Shown here: positions 1-5,581 of the stretch, one piece after another
How positions within the stretch are numbered: the first letter of the stretch is position 1
Layout: every line of letters begins with the position of its first letter
From: Clostridia bacterium
GTDB taxonomy: Bacteria > Bacillota > Clostridia > Oscillospirales > CAG-272
Length of the DNA stretch: 5,581 bases
Assembly (NCBI GenBank): GCA_017648425.1
Contig: JAGCJD010000143.1
Location: forward strand, 1 to 5,581
Direction: 5' to 3'
Translations under genes and position numbers: made by a program
Notes under the pieces: model-generated
Database searches by the model: none
What the model saw: the letters and a program-made list of their open reading frames with translations, nothing else
What the model was told of the DNA's origin: nothing

Positions 1-1
1 A

Positions 2-1510
2 GTGAGGCTATACACAAGATGTGTACTGCCTTATGAGAATGGGAAATTTCCCATCGTTTTTATCAGAACTCCGTATGAGCCTGCCTTGAACGGTGCTCCG
101 TGTGACGCACAAAAATACGAGAACGACCAGTTTCTTCGCGCGGGATATGCGCTGGTCGTACAGCACACCAGAGGCTGTGGTGACAGCGAGGGAGAGTGTG
201 TTCCTTACAGAGAGAGGAATGACGGACTTGATACGCTTGATATAATAAGGACACTACCGTTCTATATGGGCGAGATATATCTTACGGGAGGCAGTTATCT
301 TGCCACGGTGCATTTGTGCTATCTTGACAGTGTGCCGAGTGATGTTAAGGCTGCCGCGCTTTTTATACAGCAGGACAGCATGTTCTCGTATCAGCATCAC
401 AACGGCTGCTGCCGCAGCTTTTGTGGGTTTAGCTGGTATCTTGAAATGATAAAAAAGAGTCACCCCAAGCTTTGCTCTCATACAGAGGCGACTTACAGGC
501 CTTACTACAAGATGATGGAGCGGGCTATTGGAGAGGATTTTCCCGAATTTACACGCACGCTGTTAAGTGACACATACGATGAATTTTGGCAAGGTCAGGA
601 AAATGACCATTCCGTGGACACGCTTGATATTCCGATAATGCTTGTGGGCGGTTGGTTTGATTTTTACACGGACGGAATGCTTTCCATGTGGGAGAGATTG
701 CCCGAGAAGACTAAGCAGAAGTCGCTGTTCGTTATGGGCCCGTGGGGGCATTCGACACGAGCTCAGGGTGCGGAGTACCCATTGGAGAACGGAGATATTC
801 CCGGCGACTGGGCGGTCAGATTTTTTGACAGCGTCAGAGAGGGGCGGCGGCTTGATCGCTTTGAACTTGGGAAAATGCACTATTATTCTATCGGTAACGG
901 TTGTTGGGGGACTGACATCGATACTGACACAGGAGAGCGGCGGCTTTATTTTGGCGCTGACGGCTCACTTGGCGACACTTGCTTACACGAGGGTGAAAGA
1001 ACATACGAGTTTGATCCCGACAAGCCACTTAACTATTATAGATACATGAATATATACAAAGCTCCAGATATTGGTTCTGCGGAGGGCGTTCTTTCATTTG
1101 TTTCGGATATAGCCCAGAGAGATGAGAGCTTTTTTGGCAGAATAGGTTGGAGAATGAATATTCGGACGGACTGTGACGACACGGCGTTTTTTATGAGGGT
1201 GTATTTTGTTGAGGACGGTAAGAGCTACAATCTGACGCAGGCAATAACCTCTGTTTTACACGCTTGTCCTGATTACAGGGCAGGGGAGGAGCATGTTATA
1301 GAGGCATTCACCTCGCCGATAGCGTTTACGCTGAAAAAGGGGTGTCGGATAAGGGTGGATATTTCCTCGCACAGCGACCTTTATGTTCCGCATACCAACA
1401 CGAAAGAGCATTGGGCATTGGCAGAGAGCGTTAAGGTGGCAACAAACACTGTTATATGCGGAGCGAATTCTTATATATCGCTACCTGTTGTAGGTATGTC
1501 CGAAATTTAA
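2..1510 (+). CDS. CocE/NonD family hydrolase (X-Pro dipeptidyl-peptidase-like), 5' end cut off
   Basis: Serine hydrolase of the CocE/NonD family, whose members cleave esters or acyl-proline bonds; the substrate cannot be told from sequence. About 502 codons are visible. The first codon, GTG, is almost certainly an internal valine: the family begins with a DGV-x-L-x-T motif, and the visible start reads VRLYTRCVLP, so roughly 10-25 residues lie outside the window. An alpha/beta-hydrolase domain covers about residues 1-255. RTPY (22-25) supplies the likely oxyanion tyrosine, Ser98 in GGSYLA is the nucleophile, Asp220 in GGWFD the acid and His250 in GPWGHS the base. The C-terminal part (about 275-500) is the jelly-roll domain of X-Pro dipeptidyl peptidases, with CDDTAFFMRVY and a terminal HTNT...VATNTVI segment. 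No signal peptide is visible, but the N-terminus is missing. The usual small residue after the nucleophile (GxSYxG) is Ala here. No terminator hairpin follows the stop; the araD promoter begins 19 nt later. Confidence 0.9.
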   Translation: MRLYTRCVLPYENGKFPIVFIRTPYEPALNGAPCDAQKYENDQFLRAGYALVVQHTRGCGDSEGECVPYRERNDGLDTLDIIRTLPFYMGEIYLTGGSYLATVHLCYLDSVPSDVKAAALFIQQDSMFSYQHHNGCCRSFCGFSWYLEMIKKSHPKLCSHTEATYRPYYKMMERAIGEDFPEFTRTLLSDTYDEFWQGQENDHSVDTLDIPIMLVGGWFDFYTDGMLSMWERLPEKTKQKSLFVMGPWGHSTRAQGAEYPLENGDIPGDWAVRFFDSVREGRRLDRFELGKMHYYSIGNGCWGTDIDTDTGERRLYFGADGSLGDTCLHEGERTYEFDPDKPLNYYRYMNIYKAPDIGSAEGVLSFVSDIAQRDESFFGRIGWRMNIRTDCDDTAFFMRVYFVEDGKSYNLTQAITSVLHACPDYRAGEEHVIEAFTSPIAFTLKKGCRIRVDISSHSDLYVPHTNTKEHWALAESVKVATNTVICGANSYISLPVVGMSEI

Positions 1511-1529
1511 AAAATTGGTGATTTTGTTG

Positions 1530-1558
1530 TTGAATAAGACTTTGATTTAAAGTATAAT
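1530..1558 (+). promoter_or_regulatory. Sigma-A promoter of araD
   Basis: TTGAAT (1530-1535) lies 17 nt upstream of a perfect TATAAT (1553-1558). Initiation would fall near 1565, giving a leader of about 37 nt before the araD start codon. The promoter sits entirely in the gap after the hydrolase gene, so araD can be transcribed independently of it. No clear sugar-regulator operator or catabolite-repression (cre) site was seen around it. Confidence 0.75.
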
Positions 1559-1587
1559 ATACATGTAGAAAATATTGGATAATTTAT

Positions 1588-1594
1588 AAAGGAG
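1588..1594 (+). promoter_or_regulatory. Ribosome binding site of araD
   Basis: AAAGGAG ends 7 nt before the ATG at 1602. This is a strong Shine-Dalgarno match at ideal spacing and fixes the araD start. Confidence 0.85.
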
Positions 1595-1601
1595 TATCAA
1601 A

Positions 1602-2291
1602 ATGCTTGAAGATTTAAGAATAAAGGTATATGAGGCGAATTGCAAGTTGCCTGAATATGGTCTTGTAACATTTACATGGGGTAATGTGAGCGCTATTGAC
1701 AGAGAAAAGGGACTTGTGGTAATAAAGCCCTCGGGTGTTCCTTACGAGGAGCTTACGCCCGAAAGCATGGTCATTACTGATCTTGACGGAAATGTGGTGG
1801 AGGGAAATCTTCGTCCCTCGTCAGATCTTCCTACGCATCTTGAACTGTACCGCGCTTTCCCTGATATAGGAGGCGTTGTGCACACTCATTCCCGCAATGC
1901 TACCATATGGGCTCAGGCGGGCAGGGAGATACCTGCTTACGGCACAACTCATGCGGATTATTTTTACGGCGCTGTTCCTTGCACGAGAAAAATGACGGAG
2001 AGTGAAATTCTTGGCGGCTCTTATGAAAAGGATACGGGAACGGTAATAATTGAAGCGCTTGAAGGTCGTGTTCCTCGTGAAGTGCCCGGTGTGCTTGTTT
2101 ACTCTCACGGCCCGTTTGCTTGGGGAAAGGACGCGGACGATGCTGTATATCACGCGGTGGTTCTTGAGGAGGTTGCTGCTATGGCGCTCGGAACGGAGCA
2201 GCTTGGCAACAGGACATCTATGCAAAAGGAATTGCTTGAAGTCCACTATCAGCGTAAGCACGGAAAGAATGCGTATTACGGTCAAAAGTAA
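1602..2291 (+). CDS. araD: L-ribulose-5-phosphate 4-epimerase AraD
   Basis: Cytosolic class II aldolase-fold enzyme that interconverts L-ribulose 5-phosphate and D-xylulose 5-phosphate, the last step of L-arabinose entry into the pentose phosphate pathway. The 229 residues match the family length (E. coli AraD has 231) and one aldolase-class-II domain fills nearly the whole protein. Visible hallmarks are TWGNVS (25-30) and KPSGVPYEEL (42-51) for phosphate and substrate binding, PSSDLPTH with Asp75, the metal ligands His94 and His96 in VVHTHSRNA and His169 in YSHGPFAWG, the catalytic Asp119 in THADYFYG, and a C-terminal YYGQ whose Tyr226 matches the catalytic tyrosine of E. coli. These match AraD rather than fuculose aldolase. 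The related UlaF/SgbE epimerases catalyse the same reaction and cannot be fully excluded. It has its own promoter and terminator and appears monocistronic, without adjacent araA or araB. Confidence 0.93.
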   Translation: MLEDLRIKVYEANCKLPEYGLVTFTWGNVSAIDREKGLVVIKPSGVPYEELTPESMVITDLDGNVVEGNLRPSSDLPTHLELYRAFPDIGGVVHTHSRNATIWAQAGREIPAYGTTHADYFYGAVPCTRKMTESEILGGSYEKDTGTVIIEALEGRVPREVPGVLVYSHGPFAWGKDADDAVYHAVVLEEVAAMALGTEQLGNRTSMQKELLEVHYQRKHGKNAYYGQK

Positions 2292-2301
2292 ATAAAAAAA
2301 T

Positions 2302-2335
2302 AAAGACCTTGGGCCTTAAAGCCCAAGGTCTTTTT
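2302..2335. terminator. Bidirectional intrinsic terminator between araD and trkH
   Basis: A perfect 13-bp stem (2302-2314 with 2321-2333) closes a 6-nt CTTAAA loop. On the plus strand the T-run at 2331-2335 completes a terminator for araD, starting 11 nt after its stop. On the minus strand the A-rich stretch at 2291-2304 becomes a T-rich tail, so the same hairpin ends the trkA-trkH transcript, beginning only 3 nt after the trkH stop codon. Confidence 0.92.
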
Positions 2336-2336
2336 G

Positions 2337-3773
2337 TTATTTGTTTCTCCATGTTGAGGGAGAGAAGAGCAGGAGCATTGGGAACAGCTCAAGTCTTCCC
2401 GCCAGCATATTGAACATCAAAACAAGCTTTGACGGAGCGGAGAAGAATGCAAAGTTTTGTGTAGGCCCTACCTTTGAAAGTCCAGGTCCTATATTATTGA
2501 TAGTCGCTGTTACTGCGGTAAAGTTGGTAACGAGGTCGTGGTTTTCTATGGATATCAAAAGCAATGAGGTTATGAATATTGATAGAAATACCATGATATA
2601 TGAGTTTACCGAGCGGACTACATCTGTTTCTACCGTGCGATCGTCTATCGTTATCTTTTGTACGCGGCGGGGGTGGAGCAATCTTTTGATCTCGTTGCCT
2701 ATGCCCTTGAAGAGTATTATAAAGCGGGAAATCTTTATTCCGCCTCCCGTGCTTCCTACGCACGCTCCTACGAACATTATAAGAACTAGCACCACTTGAC
2801 ATATAGACGGCCAAAGGTCAAAGTCAACCGTTGAATATCCTGTTGTGGATATCATTGACGCAACGGTGAACGCTGCGTGCCTCAGGGCTTCGCCAACGCT
2901 ACCAAAGGTCTTGTATATATTGAATGTGATAATTGCTATCGCGGTCGCTACAACGCACAAAAATACTTTTATCTCGGTGCTGAGAGCGTCCTTGAATTTA
3001 CCCTTGAACGCAAGATAGTACGCGCTGAAATTCAGCGAAAACAAAAGCATGAACGCCGTCACAACTATTTGCAGGTATGGCGAATAGGAATTAAAGCTGT
3101 CGTTCTTTATTCCAAACCCTCCTGTTCCTGCCGTTCCGAATGCGGTGCATAATGCTTCAAATACGCTCATTCCTCCGCAAAGCAGAAGGATAAACTGCAA
3201 AATGGTGAGCGCAAAATAAATAACATAAAGGATAAGCGCGGTCGTTCTTACGCGAGGCACAAGCTTACTTACCGAGGGCCCGGTGCTTTCCGCCTTCATT
3301 ATGTGCATATTCTGTCCGCCACTGAGGGGTATGAATGCAAGTATAAAGACGAGAACTCCCATTCCTCCTATCCAGTGCGTAAAGCAACGCCAGATGTTTA
3401 TTGAGTTTGGCAGGGCTTCAACATCGGAAAAGATGGTGGCTCCTGTTGTGGTAAAGCCCGATACGGTTTCAAAGAGAGCATCGATATATGAGTTCGTCAC
3501 GCCTGAAAATACAAACGGCAGAGAACCGAAAATACTTATGAATATCCAGCTGAGCGCCACTATGACGAAGCCCTCGCGGGCGTAGAGCACTCGGTTCTTC
3601 GGTTTTCCTATGAGAAAGATCGCTGCAAATGCCGCGCAAATCAACATGGATAAGGCAAAGGAGAGTATCTCTGTTTCCTTATACGCTGCGGCGGTTATTA
3701 TCGGAACTGCAAAAAACGCAGATTCGAACAGCAAAAGCCAGCCGAGAGTATGCTTTATCATTCTGTAATTCAT
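2337..3773 (-). CDS. trkH: Trk-type potassium uptake membrane protein TrkH
   Basis: Ion-conducting subunit of the Trk/Ktr potassium transporter in the cytoplasmic membrane. It works as a homodimer gated by the TrkA ring. The 478 residues fit the TrkH family (E. coli 483). The four selectivity-filter loops of the quasi-repeats are visible: SGFTTTGAT (105-113), FGTAGTGGFG (212-221), MISTTGYST (307-315) and ATINNIGPGL (423-432). The intramembrane gating loop of the third repeat is GACVGSTGGGIKISR (336-350). Hydrophobic segments fill most of the protein, and the C-terminus ends in the family's typical Phe-Ser-Pro-x-x-Trp-Arg. The ATG at 3773 is preferred because GAGG lies 8 nt upstream. An in-frame TTG at 3797 would add 8 residues but overlaps trkA and lacks a ribosome site. 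The start lies 5 nt beyond the trkA stop, so the two genes are tightly co-transcribed. Confidence 0.95.
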   Translation of the reverse strand: MNYRMIKHTLGWLLLFESAFFAVPIITAAAYKETEILSFALSMLICAAFAAIFLIGKPKNRVLYAREGFVIVALSWIFISIFGSLPFVFSGVTNSYIDALFETVSGFTTTGATIFSDVEALPNSINIWRCFTHWIGGMGVLVFILAFIPLSGGQNMHIMKAESTGPSVSKLVPRVRTTALILYVIYFALTILQFILLLCGGMSVFEALCTAFGTAGTGGFGIKNDSFNSYSPYLQIVVTAFMLLFSLNFSAYYLAFKGKFKDALSTEIKVFLCVVATAIAIITFNIYKTFGSVGEALRHAAFTVASMISTTGYSTVDFDLWPSICQVVLVLIMFVGACVGSTGGGIKISRFIILFKGIGNEIKRLLHPRRVQKITIDDRTVETDVVRSVNSYIMVFLSIFITSLLLISIENHDLVTNFTAVTATINNIGPGLSKVGPTQNFAFFSAPSKLVLMFNMLAGRLELFPMLLLFSPSTWRNK

Positions 3774-3778
3774 TTGCG

Positions 3779-5134
3779 TTACCTCAAAATATCGCAAATA
3801 TCGTGTATGCCCATTACTCCCGACACTATCACGACTGCATCGCCCGGTAAGATCATATCATATCCTCTGGGAATTATGACCTTTTTATCCCTCAGTATGG
3901 CGGCTATAAGGACATTTTCTTTGAATTTGAGCTCTGCAAGAGGTGTTTCGGTTACATCGGAGCTTTCACGAACTATAAATTCCGATGCCTCTACCTTGCC
4001 CTTTATGATGTTGTAGAGCGTTTCCATATTGCTTCCTACTGTGTTCTTCATAGCTCTTGCATATCTTACGATTATGTCGGAGGTTATGCTCTTTGGGAAA
4101 ACTATGGAGTCGAGGTCAAGACGCTTGGTTATATCCTCATAGTCCATGCGGTTTATTTTTGTGACGAGCTTTGCGTTGGTGACGCTTTTTGCGTATAGCG
4201 AGAGAAGAATGTTTTCCTCGTCTATTCCAGTAAGTGTTACGAATGCGCCCGTTCGGTCGATACCCTCTTCGAGAAGTATCTCTCTGTCAGAGGCATCTCC
4301 GTTTATTACTGAGGTGTTGCTCCACTTATCACAGAGCTCCTTGCAGCGTTCAAGACGCTTTTCGATTATTTTTACGGACATTCCTGTTTTTTCCAAGATG
4401 TCGCAAAGATAGTGTGTAGTATCTCCGCCACCTGCTATTATAACGCTTTTGACCGCTTCTGTTTTATAATCTATCTTTTCAAAAAACTCCTGTGCGCTTT
4501 TGGGGGATGCTATGATAGAAATTATATCCTTGCCCTCGAACACGAAGTCGCCGTTTGCTATATACGCCTCGTTTCCTCTCTCAATGGTACAAACGAGGAC
4601 ATCGCAACGAAGCTTTATGACAGTGTCCTTGACGGACATTCCAACAAGCGGACTGTTTTCGGGAAGCTTGAACTTTAAAAGCTCAACTCGTCCCTTGGCA
4701 AAGGTTTCTATCTTCATGGCGGAGGGGAAGCGCAAAACGCGAGATATTTCATTAGCCGTAGCAAGCTCGGGATTTATGACCATTGCAAGTCCAAGCTCGT
4801 CTTTGAGGTAGGTTGCCTCTGCGCTGTATATGGGGTTCTTTACCCTTGCTATTGTTCGGCAGTGTCCTGCTTTTTTTGCAATTATACAACAGAGAAGATT
4901 GAGCTCGTCAGAGCCCGTAACCGCAATCAGCAGATCGGCATTTTTTATTCCCGCTTCCTTTTGTATTGTATAGGTAGCGCCGTTGCCTACTACGCCCATT
5001 ACATCGTATCTCGTGGTTATTTCGTCAACGCTTTTTGCTGAAATGTCTATAACAGTAATATTATTGCCTTCTTCATTAAGTTGCTCGGCAAGTGTTTCTC
5101 CAACATTACCGCAACCTACGATAATTATATTCAT
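3779..5134 (-). CDS. trkA: Trk potassium system peripheral NAD(H)-binding subunit TrkA
   Basis: Cytosolic regulatory subunit that binds TrkH and gates potassium uptake in response to nucleotides. The 451 residues compare with 458 in E. coli TrkA and show the full double RCK layout. RCK1 is a Rossmann domain with GCGNVG (7-12) and Asp30 in VIDIS at the end of strand 2, followed by the first TrkA-C (RCK_C) domain at about 140-215. RCK2 starts at about 230 with the looser AGGGDTT glycine motif (234-240), Glu258 at the equivalent acidic position and INGDASD (277-283), followed by a second TrkA-C domain at about 375-451. The ATG at 5134 is chosen because GGAG lies 7 nt upstream. An in-frame GTG at 5140 would sit almost on top of that site. 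TrkA-C domains of some Firmicutes bind cyclic di-AMP, so post-translational control is plausible but cannot be read from this sequence. First gene of the trkA-trkH operon. Confidence 0.95.
   Translation of the reverse strand: MNIIIVGCGNVGETLAEQLNEEGNNITVIDISAKSVDEITTRYDVMGVVGNGATYTIQKEAGIKNADLLIAVTGSDELNLLCCIIAKKAGHCRTIARVKNPIYSAEATYLKDELGLAMVINPELATANEISRVLRFPSAMKIETFAKGRVELLKFKLPENSPLVGMSVKDTVIKLRCDVLVCTIERGNEAYIANGDFVFEGKDIISIIASPKSAQEFFEKIDYKTEAVKSVIIAGGGDTTHYLCDILEKTGMSVKIIEKRLERCKELCDKWSNTSVINGDASDREILLEEGIDRTGAFVTLTGIDEENILLSLYAKSVTNAKLVTKINRMDYEDITKRLDLDSIVFPKSITSDIIVRYARAMKNTVGSNMETLYNIIKGKVEASEFIVRESSDVTETPLAELKFKENVLIAAILRDKKVIIPRGYDMILPGDAVVIVSGVMGIHDICDILR
3782..3785 (-). promoter_or_regulatory. 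Ribosome binding site of trkH inside the end of trkA
   Basis: The last sense codons of trkA (TTG AGG) contain GAGG, 8 nt before the ATG at 3773. This decides the trkH start and suggests translational coupling: ribosomes finishing trkA clear or occupy the trkH initiation site. Confidence 0.75.
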
Positions 5135-5141
5135 ACGCACG

Positions 5142-5145
5142 CTCC
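5142..5145 (-). promoter_or_regulatory. Ribosome binding site of trkA
   Basis: GGAG on the minus strand lies 7 nt before the ATG at 5134. The GTG at 5140 would be only about 1 nt away and is therefore unlikely to be used. Confidence 0.8.
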
Positions 5146-5164
5146 ATAAAATTTATATACTTAT

Positions 5165-5192
5165 ATTATACTCTTTTATTTATATTTGTCAA
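5165..5192 (-). promoter_or_regulatory. Sigma-A promoter of the trkA-trkH operon
   Basis: Both hexamers are perfect: TTGACA (5187-5192) and TATAAT (5165-5170), separated by 16 nt of A-rich sequence. Initiation near 5158 gives a leader of about 24 nt. That is too short for a riboswitch, including the cyclic di-AMP class found upstream of some potassium transporter genes. An imperfect inverted repeat (TTGTCAA at 5186-5192, TTGAGCAA at 5199-5206) overlaps the -35 box and may be an operator or chance. Confidence 0.85.
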
Positions 5193-5260
5193 GTTTTTTT
5201 GAGCAACAACGGGTTTTGAGGCGCTCGTGTGGATTTTTTATGCGTATTTTAAAAAAGCAC

Positions 5261-5289
5261 TTGCATTTTTTGTTTGTTCGTGATATAAT
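5261..5289 (+). promoter_or_regulatory. Strong extended -10 promoter of the noncoding RNA
   Basis: TTGCAT (5261-5266) lies 17 nt upstream of TATAAT (5284-5289), which is preceded by TGA, the extended -10 element (TGnTATAAT). An A+T-rich tract at about 5233-5256, just upstream of the -35 box, resembles an UP element. Initiation is expected near 5295-5297, exactly at the foot of the first RNA helix. It diverges from the trkA promoter, with about 70 nt between the two -35 boxes. Confidence 0.8.
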
Positions 5290-5380
5290 ATAGAGCGTTG
5301 TATACAGTATGCATCAGGGAGCAAGCTCATTGAGCCGCATTGAAGAGGCTCCATAATTATGATGCACACTGTTGACAATG

Positions 5381-5400
5381 ATTTCATATGGAGAGTTATC
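5381..5400 (+). repeat. Direct repeat, copy 1
   Basis: A 20-nt segment, ATTTCATATGGAGAGTTATC, recurs 152 nt downstream with 18 of 20 identical bases. It lies in the single-stranded linker between the 5' hairpin and the 5399-5415 hairpin and can pair with 5517-5527 in competition with copy 2. Confidence 0.8.
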
Positions 5401-5532
5401 TCGCCTATGGCGAGAATACCCACACTCTGCGCCTGACAAGCGAGCTTGTCGATCTTCGAGTGGGGTATGCGAAGTGGATTCGGACAACGAGTTGTCCGAG
5501 CCATTCGATATCTGCCCCGTATGAAATTGAAA

Positions 5533-5552
5533 ATTTCATACGGAGAGATATC
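5533..5552 (+). repeat. Direct repeat, copy 2
   Basis: Second copy (ATTTCATACGGAGAGATATC), differing from copy 1 at positions 9 and 16. It forms the 3' strands of the two stacked perfect helices at 5517-5543 and 5504-5555. Confidence 0.8.
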
Positions 5553-5581
5553 GAAGTGGTCATAACGGGGCTGACTCGAAA

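Larger units (their letters stand above)
5296..5581 (+). ncRNA. Large structured noncoding RNA of unassigned class (3' end outside window)
   Basis: No protein gene is credible here, yet the sequence is packed with helices downstream of a strong promoter. Seen directly: (a) a 5' hairpin, 5296-5301 with 5375-5380, then 5304-5315 with 5361-5372 (one mismatch), then 5318-5322 with 5348-5352; (b) 5399-5405 with 5409-5415, a TAT loop; (c) 5416-5427 with 5458-5468, 11 bp with one bulged A, abutting helix b and enclosing 5435-5440 with 5445-5450; (d) 5479-5487 with 5492-5500; (e) 5504-5513 with 5546-5555, 10 bp perfect; (f) 5517-5527 with 5533-5543, 11 bp perfect; (g) a possible pseudoknot, 5514-5520 with 5565-5571. 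No terminator is present by the window end, so the RNA exceeds about 285 nt. The RNase P core (GAGGAAAGUC) and the tmRNA 5' signature are absent. The size suits large clostridial RNAs such as ROOL, GOLLD, OLE or HEARO, but I cannot match any of them. The direction is inferred from the promoter. Confidence 0.72.

Noticed and set aside
642..1049. A 135-codon plus-strand frame inside the hydrolase gene.
   Set aside because: It is an out-of-frame shadow of the CocE-type coding sequence, which has its catalytic triad in the other frame.
1821..2285. A 154-codon minus-strand reading frame opposite araD.
   Set aside because: It is an antisense shadow of a clear AraD gene: Arg/His-rich, no domain, no ribosome site.
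3774..3797. An upstream TTG start for trkH adding 8 residues.
   Set aside because: It overlaps the end of trkA and lacks a ribosome site, whereas the ATG at 3773 has GAGG at 8 nt and the family-typical N-terminus.
5135..5158. A riboswitch in the trkA leader, such as the cyclic di-AMP class.
   Set aside because: The leader predicted from the perfect promoter is only about 24 nt, too short for any known aptamer.
5387..5396. ATGGAGAGTT resembles the 5' end of Firmicute 16S rRNA.
   Set aside because: The match stops after about ten bases; none of the following conserved 16S sequence is present.
5238..5504. An 88-codon reading frame on the minus strand across the right-hand region.
   Set aside because: It lies antisense to the structured RNA, spans its promoter, has no convincing ribosome site and gives a low-complexity, Cys/Met/Ile-rich product without a recognisable domain.
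5381..5552. A CRISPR array or insertion-sequence ends, suggested by repeats and hairpins.
   Set aside because: Only two repeat copies 152 nt apart, with no regular spacers, transposase, cas gene or target-site duplication visible.
5296..5581. tmRNA or RNase P RNA.
   Set aside because: The tmRNA 5' acceptor-type sequence with GGAUUCGAC and the RNase P GAGGAAAGUC core are both absent from the visible 285 nt.

Overview
The window looks like a chromosomal stretch of an anaerobic Firmicute, probably a gut or rumen clostridial relative (Oscillospiraceae or Lachnospiraceae type). That placement is inferred from the moderate base composition, the consensus sigma-A promoters, the GGAG-type ribosome binding sites and the character of the proteins; no marker gene settles it.

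Layout, left to right. (1) A CocE/NonD-family serine hydrolase enters from the left edge on the plus strand (2-1510, 5' end cut off). (2) A short gap holds a good sigma-A promoter (1530-1558) and the ribosome binding site of araD, L-ribulose-5-phosphate 4-epimerase (1602-2291, plus). (3) A 13-bp hairpin with T-rich sequence on both sides (2302-2335) is a bidirectional terminator shared with the operon arriving from the right. (4) On the minus strand, trkA (3779-5134) and trkH (2337-3773) form a two-gene potassium-uptake operon, transcribed trkA then trkH. It has a perfect TTGACA/TATAAT promoter at 5165-5192 and a leader of only about 24 nt. TrkH is the membrane ion channel and TrkA its cytosolic nucleotide-binding gating ring. 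(5) From about 5260 to the right edge there is no credible protein gene. A strong extended -10 promoter (5261-5289) fires to the right, divergent from trkA, into at least 285 nt of densely self-complementary sequence that continues past the window end.

The right-hand region is the most interesting part. It contains a long 5' hairpin, several perfect or near-perfect stems, two hairpins with the same CGAG loop, a possible pseudoknot, an 18-of-20-identical direct repeat and repeated 8-mers that allow mutually exclusive pairings. The best reading is a large structured noncoding RNA. I do not recognise its class. Its length and complexity put it in the range of the large clostridial RNA families (ROOL, GOLLD, OLE, HEARO, raiA), and a new class is possible; no assignment is made.

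The left-hand genes (a hydrolase and a lone sugar-phosphate epimerase) show no obvious pathway link to each other or to potassium uptake. Only trkA and trkH clearly work together.
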